Positions 25,555 to 34,090 are shown, numbered from the stretch's first letter. The stretch is 64,000 nt of DNA from Bacillota bacterium (GCA_012837715.1 DUQR01000039.1:62001-126000), one strand, 5' to 3'. The notes: a model not told the origin generated them from the sequence alone. Numbers and translations: made by a program.

Positions 25555-26535
25555 ATGTTACATTTAGGGACATTGGTTAATCTACTCGCTTCCGCCCCCT
25601 TTGTTTCGGGGGAAGAATTGGCCAGCCGTTTAGGGGTAACCCGGACGGCCATCTGGAAGCAAGTGGGGATTCTGCGGGAGCTTGGTTATCAAATTACGGC
25701 CCACCCCCGGCGGGGTTATCATCTCGTAGCCCGACCCGATAAACTCTACCCGTGGGAGGTTGGGCGAGACCTGCATACAGAGCTGATCGGAAAGACCATT
25801 GAGTATTACGAAGAATTACCTTCAACCAACCGGCGGGCGAAAGAGCTGTTGGGGTCGGCAACCGAAGGGACGCTTATCTTAGCGGAAACCCAGCAGCAAG
25901 GCCGGGGACGGTTAGGCCGGAGCTGGTTTTCCCCGCCGGGAACCGGGATCTGGTTAAGCTTGATCCTCTACCCTTCCTTTCCCCCGGCGGAGTTAGCAAA
26001 GCTTAATTTGTTGGCGGCCGTCGCCCTCTCCCGGGCCGTCCTGGCCACGCTCGCTTTCCGCCCTTTGGTAAAATGGCCTAATGATCTCTATTACCAAGGA
26101 CGCAAACTCTCCGGCATCCTGACGGAAGTTGGAGGAGAGCTGGGACGCCTCGAGTATGTTATTTTAGGGGCGGGAATTAATGTCAACCAAAAGAAGAGTG
26201 ATTTTCCGGAAGAGTTAAGAACGAAGGCCGGATCTTTACGGATGATCAAGGGAAGACCGGTAAACCGCCGGTTGCTCCTGTGTAGTTTTTTAGAATGTTT
26301 TGAAGAAGAGTATTTCTATGCTTTAGGGCAAGGCTTTGACCGTTGCTTGGCCTACTGCCGGGAACATACGGCGACCCTGGGACGACCGGTGGAAGTGGAT
26401 AACGGCCAGAAGGTTTACCGGGGACAAGCCGTTGCCATTGCTGAAGACGGCGCCCTCATTGTTGAAGACGGCGGCGAGCGTTTCCGGGTAATTACTGGGG
26501 ATGTCCAGCTTCTCGCCGGTCCCGACCTTGCTTAA
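25555..26535 (+). CDS. birA: Bifunctional biotin ligase / biotin operon repressor
   Basis: Attaches biotin to carboxylase carrier domains and represses biotin genes when loaded with biotinyl-AMP. The 326-residue protein has an N-terminal winged helix (residues 1-65; SRLGVTRTAIWKQVGIL), the ligase loop GRGRLGRSW near residue 122, KWPNDLYY near 175, and a C-terminal SH3-like domain. The presence of the helix-turn-helix agrees with the BirA operator in front of the gene. bioY follows 22 bp downstream in the same transcript. Confidence 0.95.
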   Translation: MLHLGTLVNLLASAPFVSGEELASRLGVTRTAIWKQVGILRELGYQITAHPRRGYHLVARPDKLYPWEVGRDLHTELIGKTIEYYEELPSTNRRAKELLGSATEGTLILAETQQQGRGRLGRSWFSPPGTGIWLSLILYPSFPPAELAKLNLLAAVALSRAVLATLAFRPLVKWPNDLYYQGRKLSGILTEVGGELGRLEYVILGAGINVNQKKSDFPEELRTKAGSLRMIKGRPVNRRLLLCSFLECFEEEYFYALGQGFDRCLAYCREHTATLGRPVEVDNGQKVYRGQAVAIAEDGALIVEDGGERFRVITGDVQLLAGPDLA

Positions 26536-26557
26536 AGCTTGTCTAAGGAGGAGTTTG

Positions 26558-27118
26558 ATGGATTGGATCAAAAAAAGGAAGACCACCGAACGCCTGGTTT
26601 TGGTGGCACTCTTTTCCACCCTGACCTGGATCGGCGCTTACCTACGGATTGAACTGATTCCTCCCCTTCCTTTTACCCTACAGAACTTCATGGTGATTGT
26701 GGCCGGGATTCTGCTTGGCCCGCGCGACGGCGCCCTCAGTCAGCTGCTTTATCTGCTCCTTGGTTTGGTAGGGATTCCGGTCTTTAGCCAAGGTGGTGGC
26801 CTTAGTTATCTCTTGCGGCCCGGGTTCGGCTTTATTCTTGGCTTTGTCGGGGCGGCGGCGGTGGTTGGCGGGTTAAGTAGATTGCTGCGGAAGATCAACT
26901 TCTGGGCATGTTTTGGCTTAGCCTTAACCGGGATGGCTGTGATTTATCTGATCGCCCTCCCCTATCTTTATCTCCTTAACAATCTGGTCTTAGCGGCGCC
27001 GGTAGGCTTTGGTCACCTCGCTTTGGCGATGGTCCCCTTTTTTTTGGGTGATCTGATCAAGGTGGTGGTGATTGCCGGTCTGCTCCCGCCCCTCTGGGCC
27101 CGTCTGCAGCAGTTTTGA
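26558..27118 (+). CDS. bioY: BioY biotin transporter (ECF substrate-binding component)
   Basis: Membrane protein that binds and imports biotin, alone or with a shared ECF energizing module. About 186 residues, six helices, with the BioY hallmarks PFTLQNFMVIVAGILLGPRDG and GGGLSYLLRPGFGFILGF. The ATG at 26558 behind AAGGAGGAG is the proper start; the ORF track extends into birA. Coupled to birA under the same operator, giving biotin-controlled uptake. The energizing module is not in the window. Confidence 0.93.
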   Translation: MDWIKKRKTTERLVLVALFSTLTWIGAYLRIELIPPLPFTLQNFMVIVAGILLGPRDGALSQLLYLLLGLVGIPVFSQGGGLSYLLRPGFGFILGFVGAAAVVGGLSRLLRKINFWACFGLALTGMAVIYLIALPYLYLLNNLVLAAPVGFGHLALAMVPFFLGDLIKVVVIAGLLPPLWARLQQF

Positions 27119-27131
27119 GGGGGCACAGGGT

Positions 27132-28565
27132 TCAAAACATCCAGCCGAGACCGGCATACCAGTGCTGAGCGGGGGAAGCAAGATTACGGAGGCCGATTTT
27201 CAGGGTAAGGGGGGCCAGTTGGTACCGGGCATAAAGGTCCAGGACCGGCTGGTTGGGCTGCCAAAGATCGGCTTGGAGGCTAAAATTCCGGGTTTGGTAA
27301 TTAAGGCCGAAACCCAACCAATTGTGGAGGATACCCAGACGGTACTGCCATGGATTGCGGTCAACCCCGAATTGCAGGGAAAACCGGTTCTGGTCCCCCA
27401 GGTCCTCCCAGCCGAAAAGGAGAAATTGCTCCTTTTTCCAGTTGAGTTTTGCTTCGTAATCAACCCCCCATTCTTGGGGCGTGACCGATAAGGACAATTG
27501 GTTGGTCAGGGAGAGACTTTCATAGGCTTTCAGAAAGTCATCGGCCAGATTCAGGACGCGCCCGGCTTTTTGCATGGAACTTTTAAAGAGGTCGGCGCTA
27601 TCCTCGGTGGCAGCCTCCTCGATTAATTGGTTGAGGCCGGTTGTAATCATCTGGACCGACGTCAGCATCTCCGCGGTGGCGGTCATCAGATCGGCTAAGT
27701 TAGGGTCACCTGTGGTCAGCTGGGCGGAAAGATGGGCCAAATTTTCAGCCGCTGGTTCCAGGGCGCTTAGAATATTGGCTACCGCGGTGGCGGTTCGCCC
27801 GTCCGCCCGGAGTTCCGTCAGGAAGCGGTTGAGTTCCTGTTGAAAAGGTTCAAAGGCGCCTACCAACTCATTTAACTGGGCAAGAAAGACAGGCAGATCC
27901 TCCGCTGCAGTTAGGATCGCGTTGATTCCGTCGTAGTTCAGAGTGGTCAACCGGGTGGTGATCACCTTTAAAGCAGCCAGAAGGTCGCTGGGGTCGCTCA
28001 TGGCCAGTTTCCTACTGAAGGCGGCCAAATTTCCGGCGATTGTTTCCAGGTCGGTTGTGGTTTGCCTTAACCGGTCGAGGAGGGCTTGGTCGGAAAGAAG
28101 TTGGTCTAAGGAGATGGTGATCCGTTTTAAAGTGGTCATTACTTCCCCGGTCTCCCGAAAAAGGTCTTCCGGAGAAAAGGGTTCTTTTCCTTGTAGTCTG
28201 GTTCCCGGTGGTATCCGATCGGGGCCGGGACCGGGGATGATCTCGATTATCTTTTCGCCGAGGAGACCGGCGGTATTAATGGTGACCAAGGCGCCTGTTT
28301 TTAAGATAACCTCCGGGGCCAATTTAAGGACAACTAAAACCTGGCCTTCCGGGGTGAGGGTAACCCGACTGACGCGGCCAATATCGACGCCGGCCATTTG
28401 CACCGGCGCCCCCGGCCGTAAGCCACCCACATGGATAAAGATTACTTCCAACTGATAATTCCGGTCTAGAAATTGATGACCGTTAAGCCAGAGTAAACCG
28501 GAGATTAAGATCACTAAACTGATGAGGGTAAAGAGGCCGACTTTTGTTTCGAAACGTGAAATCAA
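27132..28565 (-). CDS. mlaD: MCE-domain protein MlaD with C-terminal beta-barrel
   Basis: Lipid-transport protein anchored by one N-terminal helix (residues 9-27), followed by an MCE domain (about 35-115; GLRPGAPVQMAGVDIGRV), a long helical region (about 130-355), and a C-terminal region of some 115 residues with alternating beta strands ending in GLGWMF. That end fits an outer-membrane barrel. The same layout is known from diderm Bacillota such as Veillonella, where MlaD bridges both membranes and no MlaA/B/C is needed. It starts at a TTG just after mlaF and completes the mlaE-F-D operon. Confidence 0.85.
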   Translation of the reverse strand: MISRFETKVGLFTLISLVILISGLLWLNGHQFLDRNYQLEVIFIHVGGLRPGAPVQMAGVDIGRVSRVTLTPEGQVLVVLKLAPEVILKTGALVTINTAGLLGEKIIEIIPGPGPDRIPPGTRLQGKEPFSPEDLFRETGEVMTTLKRITISLDQLLSDQALLDRLRQTTTDLETIAGNLAAFSRKLAMSDPSDLLAALKVITTRLTTLNYDGINAILTAAEDLPVFLAQLNELVGAFEPFQQELNRFLTELRADGRTATAVANILSALEPAAENLAHLSAQLTTGDPNLADLMTATAEMLTSVQMITTGLNQLIEEAATEDSADLFKSSMQKAGRVLNLADDFLKAYESLSLTNQLSLSVTPQEWGVDYEAKLNWKKEQFLLFGWEDLGDQNRFSLQFGVDRNPWQYRLGILHNWLGFGLNYQTRNFSLQADLWQPNQPVLDLYARYQLAPLTLKIGLRNLASPAQHWYAGLGWMF

Positions 28566-28571
28566 AGGCGC

Positions 28572-29327
28572 TCACCATCCTCCGTTTATTCTGATAGGGC
28601 CGGCCAAACAGCCCGTTATGAACTGGCGGAGGAGGGGACCGGCTTCTTCCAGAATCTTTTGGGCGGATCCACTTTCCCGGATTTTCCCTTGGTAAAGGAA
28701 GCCGATTTCATCGGCCACCCGTAACGCCGTGGTGAGGTCATGGGTCACCAGGAGGGAAGTGACGTTTAGTCGGCGGTGGACCCGGAGAATCAGATCATGG
28801 ATCAGTTCGGCCATGATTGGATCCAGTCCGGTGGTGGGTTCATCGTAGAGGATAATCTCCGGATCCAGGGCTAAGGTGCGGGCGATGGCTACCCGTTTCC
28901 GCATCCCGCCCGACAACTGACCCGGGGTTTTAGTAAGCAAGTCTGGATCATCCCCCAGCCCCACATGGTCCAGCTCTTGCTGGACGCGGTTTTTAATTTC
29001 CTGTTCCGTAAAGACTCCTTTTTTACGTAGACCTAACGCAATGTTTTCGTAAACGGTAAGAAAATCGAAGAGGGCCGAAGATTGAAAGATCATTCCCCGG
29101 GTGGGCCCACCCGGGTTTTTTTTCCGCCCGTCCAAGGGGACGCCGTTAATCAGGATCCGTCCAGCCGTGGGCTGGATTAACCCCATTACTAAACGGAGGA
29201 CGGTGCTTTTTCCGCAACCGCTGGGTCCAAGGAGGACATAAGTCCGCCCGGCCGGGACGGTAAAGGATAATGCAGAGAGGATTGCCCGTCCCGCCAGGGT
29301 GTAACCGACATTTTCCAGTTGAATCAT
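28572..29327 (-). CDS. mlaF: MlaF-like ABC transporter ATPase
   Basis: ATPase powering the Mla phospholipid transport complex at the inner membrane. The 251-residue protein has Walker A (GPSGCGKST), signature QLSGGMRKRVAIARTLAL and Walker B IILYDEPTTGLDP, with the GLDP form usual in the MlaF/Mkl group. It lies between mlaE and mlaD with gaps of 22 and 6 bp. No MlaB-type STAS gene accompanies it. Confidence 0.93.
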   Translation of the reverse strand: MIQLENVGYTLAGRAILSALSFTVPAGRTYVLLGPSGCGKSTVLRLVMGLIQPTAGRILINGVPLDGRKKNPGGPTRGMIFQSSALFDFLTVYENIALGLRKKGVFTEQEIKNRVQQELDHVGLGDDPDLLTKTPGQLSGGMRKRVAIARTLALDPEIILYDEPTTGLDPIMAELIHDLILRVHRRLNVTSLLVTHDLTTALRVADEIGFLYQGKIRESGSAQKILEEAGPLLRQFITGCLAGPIRINGGW

Positions 29328-29349
29328 GGCCGACTCCTTTAATCAAGCC

Positions 29350-30120
29350 CTAATAGAAAAGGACAGTGAGGAGAAGATTAAAAATAAACAAGGCGATGAT
29401 TGCCGAAACCACGGCTTGCGTGGCAGCTGTGCCAACACCGGTGGCGCCGTCTTTGGTCTGGAGGCCGTAGTAAACACCAATACCGGCGACCAACAGACCG
29501 AAGAAAAGACCTTTGGCCAACCCGCCCAGGAAATCCCAAGGCTGAATATGGGTTAAGATGGAATCAACGAAGGTCTGCACGGTAACGTGTTTGAAGTAAA
29601 CGGCAAGACCCATCCCGCCCAATAAACCGGTTAGGTTAGCGATGATGATCAAGAAGGGCAACATTAAAGAGACACCCAGGATCTTAGGGGCAATCAAATA
29701 AGCCTGGGGATCTATATCTAAAGATTTAAGGGCATCGATCTGTTCCGAGACGGCCATCGCTCCGATCTCGGCGGCAATTGCTGAGCTGGCTCGGCCGGCA
29801 ACGATGATTCCGGTCAAAACCGGCGCCAGTTCCCGGGAAAAAGCGATTGTCAACAAGTGTCCCATTTGGCCGACCAGGCCAAAATCCACAAAGGAGCTGC
29901 TCAAATGGAGAGAGATGACCATTCCGGCGAAGGCGTTAATAATGATGACAATCGGTAAGGAGTTAACACCTAAGCGCTCCATCGCCAAAAGGGTTTGCGC
30001 CCAGTCCAGCTTACCACGGAAGATTGCAGCCAAACTTGCCCCGTAATACAAAGTGATCTCGCCGAGGGCGGAAAGAAAAGCGGTCACTTTCTCCCCTATT
30101 TTTGTAATCTGTTCTACCAT
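29350..30120 (-). CDS. mlaE: MlaE-like permease
   Basis: Inner-membrane permease of the MCE transport complex. About 256 residues with five to six helices and the family stretch FSRELAPVLTGIIVAGRASSAIAAEIGAMAVSEQIDAL. The ATG at 30120 has GGGGAT seven bases upstream and is preferred to that at 30132. First gene of the mla operon. A foldable leader sits directly upstream. Confidence 0.93.
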   Translation of the reverse strand: MVEQITKIGEKVTAFLSALGEITLYYGASLAAIFRGKLDWAQTLLAMERLGVNSLPIVIIINAFAGMVISLHLSSSFVDFGLVGQMGHLLTIAFSRELAPVLTGIIVAGRASSAIAAEIGAMAVSEQIDALKSLDIDPQAYLIAPKILGVSLMLPFLIIIANLTGLLGGMGLAVYFKHVTVQTFVDSILTHIQPWDFLGGLAKGLFFGLLVAGIGVYYGLQTKDGATGVGTAATQAVVSAIIALFIFNLLLTVLFY

Positions 30121-30150
30121 TTTTATCCCCATTAATGTTATGGTCTTAAT

Positions 30151-30222
30151 CTAGTCAGTTGCAAACGCTGTACGCTGGCTTCCGCCTGTACCGAAGGGCT
30201 TAAAAAGTGGAAGCCAAACTAG
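30151..30222 (-). other. Foldable leader upstream of mlaE
   Basis: CTAGT and ACTAG arms enclose an 8-bp stem TGGCTTCC/GGAAGCCA and a smaller GC-rich region. The structure ends about 30 nt before the mlaE start. No riboswitch class is recognised; it may be only a stable leader. No clear promoter for mlaE is visible. Confidence 0.35.
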
Positions 30223-30288
30223 ACCCAGCAAATTAGGCAACTCCTTAAATATATATGGATGGGGGGATAAGCCTATGAATAAAAAGGT

Positions 30289-30316
30289 AAAAAAAAGGCC
30301 TCCATGGCGGGAGGCG
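30289..30316 (-). terminator. Intrinsic terminator after the 27-residue ORF
   Basis: On the minus strand GCCTCC-CGCCAT-GGAGGC followed by CTTTTTTTT. It begins about 10 bp past the small ORF's stop and lies about 170 bp before mlaE. Confidence 0.85.
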
Positions 30317-30325
30317 CTCCGAGGA

Positions 30326-30409
30326 TTAAGACCGTTGTTTGATGATAATCACCGTTTTTCCCTTCTTTTTAAGAAACGGGTTAAAAAGCGCGGCTAAAAG
30401 GCGGCACAT
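30326..30409 (-). CDS. Candidate 27-residue basic peptide gene
   Basis: Too short for the ORF track. Reads MCRLLAALFNPFLKKK then GKTVIIIKQRS and a TAA. It has a near-perfect ribosome binding site (AAAAGGAGGG, seven bases before ATG), a TATAAT on the minus strand about 55 bp upstream (weak -35), and a strong terminator just after the stop, so it has all parts of an independent small gene. The peptide has an amphipathic hydrophobic start, a lysine cluster and a hydrophobic-basic end. Function unknown. A 40-residue basic ORF on the opposite strand (30275-30397) overlaps it; I favour the minus strand because of the signals. Confidence 0.5.
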   Translation of the reverse strand: MCRLLAALFNPFLKKKGKTVIIIKQRS

Positions 30410-30535
30410 AAAACACCCTCCTTTTGGGAAAAATCTTTGCTAGCTCTTTACAAGTTATGCCCTTCATTATATGATAAACTTGAAAGTCTGGTACATAGTC
30501 CGGGGTAGGAATATGGAAAAATGGGGGTTGGGAAA

Positions 30536-30916
30536 ATGGTGCCGTTCGAATTGAAGTATACTGCGGAACACGAATGGGTTAAGGTCGAAGGTGAACGGGT
30601 GACGGTAGGGATTACGGAATATGCCCAGAAAGAACTGGGCGATGTCGTTTATGTGGAACTACCGGCGGTGGGCGAAAAAGTCAAAGCTAAAGCCGGGATG
30701 GGTAGTATTGAATCAGTGAAGGCGGTTTCCGATGTGTATGCTCCGTTGACCGGTGAGATTGTAGAAGTCAATGATGAATTGCAGTTTAGCCCCGAACTGG
30801 TAAACCAGGATCCCTACGGAAAAGGTTGGATTGCCGTGATTGAAGTCGCCGATACCGAAGAACTTAAAAATCTACTGAGCGCAGAAGCGTACCAGAAATT
30901 AATCGGTGGAAATTGA
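30536..30916 (+). CDS. gcvH: Glycine cleavage system H protein (lipoyl carrier)
   Basis: Carrier protein bearing lipoyl-lysine for the glycine cleavage system, and in some bacteria a lipoyl relay for other enzymes. The 126-residue product has the lipoylation region ESVKAVSDVYAPLTGEI with the lysine near residue 64. The ATG at 30536 (GGGGGTTGGG upstream) is chosen over 30521. lplA overlaps its stop, tying the carrier to its ligase. gcvT and gcvP are not nearby. Confidence 0.95.
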   Translation: MVPFELKYTAEHEWVKVEGERVTVGITEYAQKELGDVVYVELPAVGEKVKAKAGMGSIESVKAVSDVYAPLTGEIVEVNDELQFSPELVNQDPYGKGWIAVIEVADTEELKNLLSAEAYQKLIGGN

Positions 30917-31779
30917 TCGGGCGCCTACTCCCTTGGTCGACCGGGACAGCCGCGTGGAATATGGCCCTTGATGAAGCCTTGCTACGTAGCTATGAACAGG
31001 GGAAAGCCCCGCTTACCCTCCGTTTTTACGGATGGACTCCCCCGGCGCTTTCCTTGGGCTGTTTTCAACAGCCTTTGACCGCGGAACAGCAAGCGTGGTG
31101 CCGCCAAGCAGGTGTGGATTGGGTGAAGCGACCGACCGGCGGCCGCGCTGTTTTTCATGATGACGAGTTAACCTATGCCTTGGTCGCCGGTGCGCGGGAC
31201 GGCTTTGCCGGACCGGTTCTTGCCGACTACCAAAAGATCGCTTTGGGGTTGAAGCGTGGTTTTGCCCTGCTGGGGTTGGCGGTTGAACTGGCCTCGGGGC
31301 CCCGGCAAACCGAAGGTTACCCGTCCCAGCTTTGTTTTGCGGCTTCGTCCTGGTATGAGATTACTTACCAAGGGCGAAAACTGGTCGGTAGTGCGCAGCT
31401 TCGTCAGGACAAAGCCCTGCTTCAACACGGTTCTATTCTCCTTACCTTTAATCCCCTGTTTTGGGTGGAAGGAGGGGAGAAAGCCCCGACCACGGGAAGC
31501 AAAAACACCATCACCAAGCAGGTAATTGGACTGGAAGAAGCTTTAGGCTACCGTCCGCCACGGTCGGCTATCCTCTCCGCATTACAGCAAGGATTAGGCG
31601 AAGTTTTAGGGATCCGGTGGCAAGCAGGAAGCCTTAGCGCGGAGGAGCTTAGTGTGGCCACACAACTGATGGAAGAGAAGTATACCAAGGCCGACTGGAA
31701 CAACCGGCGGGGGCGGAAAAGCCTGACCGGGGGCGAAGGGCGCCGACAGAGGAGGCGAGCGCATGAAAGAACCCCTTAA
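30913..31779 (+). CDS. lplA: Lipoate-protein ligase A family protein
   Basis: Attaches lipoate or octanoate to carrier domains. The 288-residue protein has the substrate loop [16 protein letters not shown] near residue 76 and the catalytic lysine region GRKLVGSAQ near 157. It begins at a TTG overlapping the gcvH stop by 4 bp. The assignment to LplA rather than LipM or LipL (octanoyltransferase or amidotransferase) relies on overall pattern and the adjacent gcvH; the LipM-type reaction is a real alternative. Confidence 0.82.
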   Translation: MIGRLLPWSTGTAAWNMALDEALLRSYEQGKAPLTLRFYGWTPPALSLGCFQQPLTAEQQAWCRQAGVDWVKRPTGGRAVFHDDELTYALVAGARDGFAGPVLADYQKIALGLKRGFALLGLAVELASGPRQTEGYPSQLCFAASSWYEITYQGRKLVGSAQLRQDKALLQHGSILLTFNPLFWVEGGEKAPTTGSKNTITKQVIGLEEALGYRPPRSAILSALQQGLGEVLGIRWQAGSLSAEELSVATQLMEEKYTKADWNNRRGRKSLTGGEGRRQRRRAHERTP

Positions 31780-31957
31780 ACTTTCCATTGGTGATCAGGT
31801 TCAATTGCGGAAACCCCACCCCTGTGGTGGAACAGAATGGGAAGTCTTGCGGGTGGGAATGGATTTTCGGCTGAAGTGTCTGACTTGCGGACGGTTAGTT
31901 TTGGTTCCCCGTGTTAAACTGGAGAAAGGGATTAAAAAGATTATTTCCTCACCATAA
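31763..31957 (+). CDS. DUF951 family protein
   Basis: A 64-residue protein with the DUF951 signature: [28 protein letters not shown] and [12 protein letters not shown]. Three cysteines and the basic C terminus suggest a small metal- or nucleic-acid-binding protein, but function is unproven. It overlaps lplA by 17 bp with GAGGCGAGC upstream. Commonly found just before rpsF in Bacillota, as here. Confidence 0.92.
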   Translation: MKEPLKLSIGDQVQLRKPHPCGGTEWEVLRVGMDFRLKCLTCGRLVLVPRVKLEKGIKKIISSP

Positions 31958-31989
31958 GGTAACAACGGGATTTGCTGGTATGATTCTTA

Positions 31990-32021
31990 TTCCTTTTAAT
32001 GGGCGCATCACAAAAAGCTTG
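31990..32021 (-). repeat. Copy of the dispersed repeat (single arm)
   Basis: On the minus strand CAAGCTTTTTGTGATGCGCC followed by CATTAAAAGGAA. It lies just upstream of the rpsF promoter. Confidence 0.4.
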
Positions 32022-32034
32022 TTCGGTCTAAACC

Positions 32035-32063
32035 TTGTTAATTTAAATATTAAATGGTATAAT
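32035..32063 (+). promoter_or_regulatory. Promoter of the rpsF-ssb-rpsR operon
   Basis: TTGTTA, 17-bp spacer, TATAAT. The start is expected near 32070, giving a leader of about 60 nt. Confidence 0.8.
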
Positions 32064-32075
32064 TAAATCCGTGTA

Positions 32076-32113
32076 CTTCCCTGCCTCGTTGTCGCGAGGC
32101 CGTAAGTCCAGAG
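32076..32113 (+). promoter_or_regulatory. Candidate S6:S18-binding leader of rpsF
   Basis: GCCTCG and CGAGGC form a hairpin followed by CCGTAAG. rpsF leaders in many bacteria carry a hairpin with a conserved CCG that binds the S6:S18 pair and represses the operon. Position and CCG fit, but the alignment is by eye. Confidence 0.5.
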
Positions 32114-32131
32114 GGAGGAGGTGTCTACCGC

Positions 32132-32416
32132 ATGAAATATGAAAGCGTCATCGTTTTTTCTCCTCAATTAGATGAGGAAGCTTTGGAAAACGCCATTAAC
32201 CGTGTGCAAGAAGTGCTGACCAACGGTGGAGGCGAAGTGACCAAGGTTGACCGGTGGGGCAAACGTCGACTGGCTTATGAGATCAAAGACTTAACCGAAG
32301 GCTATTATTTGTTGGTCGAGACGGAAGCCCCCAGTTCGGCCGTACAAGAACTGGACCGGGTGCTTAGGATCTCCGATGATGTTCTTCGTCATTTGATTAT
32401 CCGCGCCAACACCTGA
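32132..32416 (+). CDS. rpsF: 30S ribosomal protein S6
   Basis: Ribosomal protein of the small-subunit platform that pairs with S18. The 94-residue product starts MKYESVIVF and contains [22 protein letters not shown], diagnostic of S6. GAGGGAGGAGG lies upstream. First gene of the conserved rpsF-ssb-rpsR operon, with the presumed autoregulatory leader in front. Confidence 0.97.
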   Translation: MKYESVIVFSPQLDEEALENAINRVQEVLTNGGGEVTKVDRWGKRRLAYEIKDLTEGYYLLVETEAPSSAVQELDRVLRISDDVLRHLIIRANT

Positions 32417-32453
32417 TCAACCGGACCATAAAGGTGAAGGTGGTGTGTTTTTA

Positions 32454-32876
32454 ATGAATCATGTCATTATAATTGGCAGATTAACTAGAGATCCGGAATT
32501 AAGGTATACCCCCAATGGGATCGCGGTCGCCAATTTTACGGTGGCGGTTGACCGTCCCTATACTAATCAGGCCGGCGAGCGGGAGACGGATTTTATTCCC
32601 GTTGTCGTTTGGCAAAAACTGGCAGAAACTTGCGCCAATCACTTGCATAAAGGAAGGCTGGTGGCGGTGGACGGCCGGTTACAAATCCGGAGTTATGAAA
32701 CACAAGATGGTCAAAGACGAAGAGTAGCGGAAGTAGTAGCCGCCAATGTCCAATTTTTGGACCGGGCCAATGAAGCCCGGCGGAACGTCTCGGTTAATGA
32801 AGGCGGGGGTGAAACTTCCCAGGATCAAGCGGCCGATGATTTCGGCGAGATTAATTTGGATGATTTACCCTTTTAG
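32454..32876 (+). CDS. ssb: Single-stranded DNA-binding protein
   Basis: Binds single-stranded DNA during replication and repair. Residues 1-105 form the OB fold ([26 protein letters not shown]), followed by a short acidic linker and the partner-binding tip INLDDLPF, which recruits other replication proteins. The ATG at 32454 is preferred to GTG 32445 because of spacing from AAGGTGAAGG. Total 140 residues, with a rather short linker. Confidence 0.96.
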   Translation: MNHVIIIGRLTRDPELRYTPNGIAVANFTVAVDRPYTNQAGERETDFIPVVVWQKLAETCANHLHKGRLVAVDGRLQIRSYETQDGQRRRVAEVVAANVQFLDRANEARRNVSVNEGGGETSQDQAADDFGEINLDDLPF

Positions 32877-32908
32877 TTCAGAACGAAGGCCGGATGGAGG
32901 TGAAAGCT

Positions 32909-33136
32909 TTGGTACGCGAAAGAGGTAAGAAAAAAAGACGCGTCTGTTCATTCTGTGTTGATAAGATCGAACACGTTGACTATAAAGAGGTTGGTAAGCT
33001 ACGGAAGTATCTTTCCGAACGGGGTAAGATCCTTCCCCGGCGGATCTCCGGCAACTGTGCCCATCACCAACGGCAGTTAACCGTGGCGATTAAACGGGCC
33101 AGGCAATTAGCGATGTTACCCTATTCCAGCGATTAA
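32909..33136 (+). CDS. rpsR: 30S ribosomal protein S18
   Basis: Partner of S6 on the small subunit. Starts at the TTG at 32909, spaced seven bases from GGAGGTG; the ORF track's ATG includes the binding site. The 75-residue protein has [10 protein letters not shown], with two cysteines retained, then [26 protein letters not shown], the S18 signature. Last gene of the operon, followed by a terminator. Confidence 0.96.
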   Translation: MVRERGKKKRRVCSFCVDKIEHVDYKEVGKLRKYLSERGKILPRRISGNCAHHQRQLTVAIKRARQLAMLPYSSD

Positions 33137-33155
33137 AAGGCAAACAAAGGGAACA

Positions 33156-33188
33156 AAAGGAGGAGGCGTAAAAGCCTCCTTTCTTTTT
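33156..33188 (+). terminator. Intrinsic terminator after rpsR
   Basis: AGGAGGC-GTAAAA-GCCTCCT followed by TTCTTTTT. Confidence 0.88.
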
Positions 33189-33255
33189 CCAAAAGAAGCC
33201 CGGAAGGAAAATCAGGTCTAGTGTGGAATAGAAGTGGTGACGAGGAGGGATGCGG

Positions 33256-33576
33256 ATGACCCGTCCCCATCAAGAAGTTGATATAGCCCGTAAACTGCGG
33301 ACCATTGAGTGGCTCAAAAGTGAGTTGCTGGAAGGGGTTTCCCTCTTTTTCAAAGCGTTAATCAGTAGTAACGGCCAAGCGATCTCCAAAGCCTTGGCTG
33401 CTATTATTCTCACCTGTTATTTTTTAGGTCGCCGCTTAGGACTAGGTTTCCATCAGGTGGACGAGGAAATCGAGGATCAACTGCAGACACATTTAGCCGC
33501 CAATCATCAACTGGAGAAGTGGTATGGGGATATTTCCGCGTTTTTACATTATGTGGAGGGAAAAAAGCACCGTTAA
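33256..33576 (+). CDS. MazG-like family protein
   Basis: A 106-residue all-helical protein resembling the MazG-like family near ribosomal genes of Bacillota: an N-terminal IARKLRTIEWLKSELLEGV helix and a central hydrophobic helix IILTCYFLGRRLG. It lacks a clear EExxE/D metal-binding set of active NTP pyrophosphatases, so catalysis is doubtful. ATG 33256 is spaced properly from GAGGAGGG. It precedes rplI by 40 bp. Confidence 0.75.
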   Translation: MTRPHQEVDIARKLRTIEWLKSELLEGVSLFFKALISSNGQAISKALAAIILTCYFLGRRLGLGFHQVDEEIEDQLQTHLAANHQLEKWYGDISAFLHYVEGKKHR

Positions 33577-33616
33577 GCGGGGCTTAGGTAACGTTTGGTA
33601 GGAGGTGGTGTTAGCG

Positions 33617-34066
33617 ATGAAAGTAATTCTTTTAAACGATGTGAAGTCTTTAGGAAAAAAAGGAGACTTAAAAGAGGTAAGCGATGGTTATGCCCGGAAT
33701 TTTTTGTTTCCCAAGAAATTGGCGGTCGAAGCAACCCCCGGGAACCTAAAGAAATTGGAAGCAGAACGGGCCCATCAGGCACTAAGACAAGCGCGGGATG
33801 AAAGCAGCGCGCGGGAGCTGGCCAAGAAACTGGATGGTTTATCCCTGACCTTTGTCACCAAAGTTGGCGAAGGCGGTAAACTTTTCGGTTCGATTACCAG
33901 CAAAGATATTGTCGATCGGATTCAGCAGGAAACCAAGATTGAACTTGATAAAAAACAACTTAACCTGCCGGAAACAATTAAAACCATGGGTGAGCACGAG
34001 GTTACCGTGACCCTTTATCGTGGGGTTACGGCCACGGTGAAGATCCGGGTGACGGCGGAAGGCTAA
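33617..34066 (+). CDS. rplI: 50S ribosomal protein L9
   Basis: Two-domain large-subunit protein. The N-terminal domain [30 protein letters not shown] is unmistakable, followed by a long connecting helix and the C-terminal domain with [14 protein letters not shown]. The ATG at 33617 follows GGAGGTGG; the ORF track start is 12 bp early. 149 residues, normal length. It sits in the usual neighbourhood between rpsR and dnaB. Confidence 0.97.
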   Translation: MKVILLNDVKSLGKKGDLKEVSDGYARNFLFPKKLAVEATPGNLKKLEAERAHQALRQARDESSARELAKKLDGLSLTFVTKVGEGGKLFGSITSKDIVDRIQQETKIELDKKQLNLPETIKTMGEHEVTVTLYRGVTATVKIRVTAEG

Positions 34067-34090
34067 GGGATAAGGTCTAGGGAGGAATTA

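Noticed and set aside
25235-25573. Minus-strand ORF (112 aa, or 58 aa from an internal ATG with AGAAGGA upstream)
   Set aside because: Its C-terminal part is encoded by the inverted-repeat element at 25271-25337 and it crosses the BirA operator; no family resemblance.
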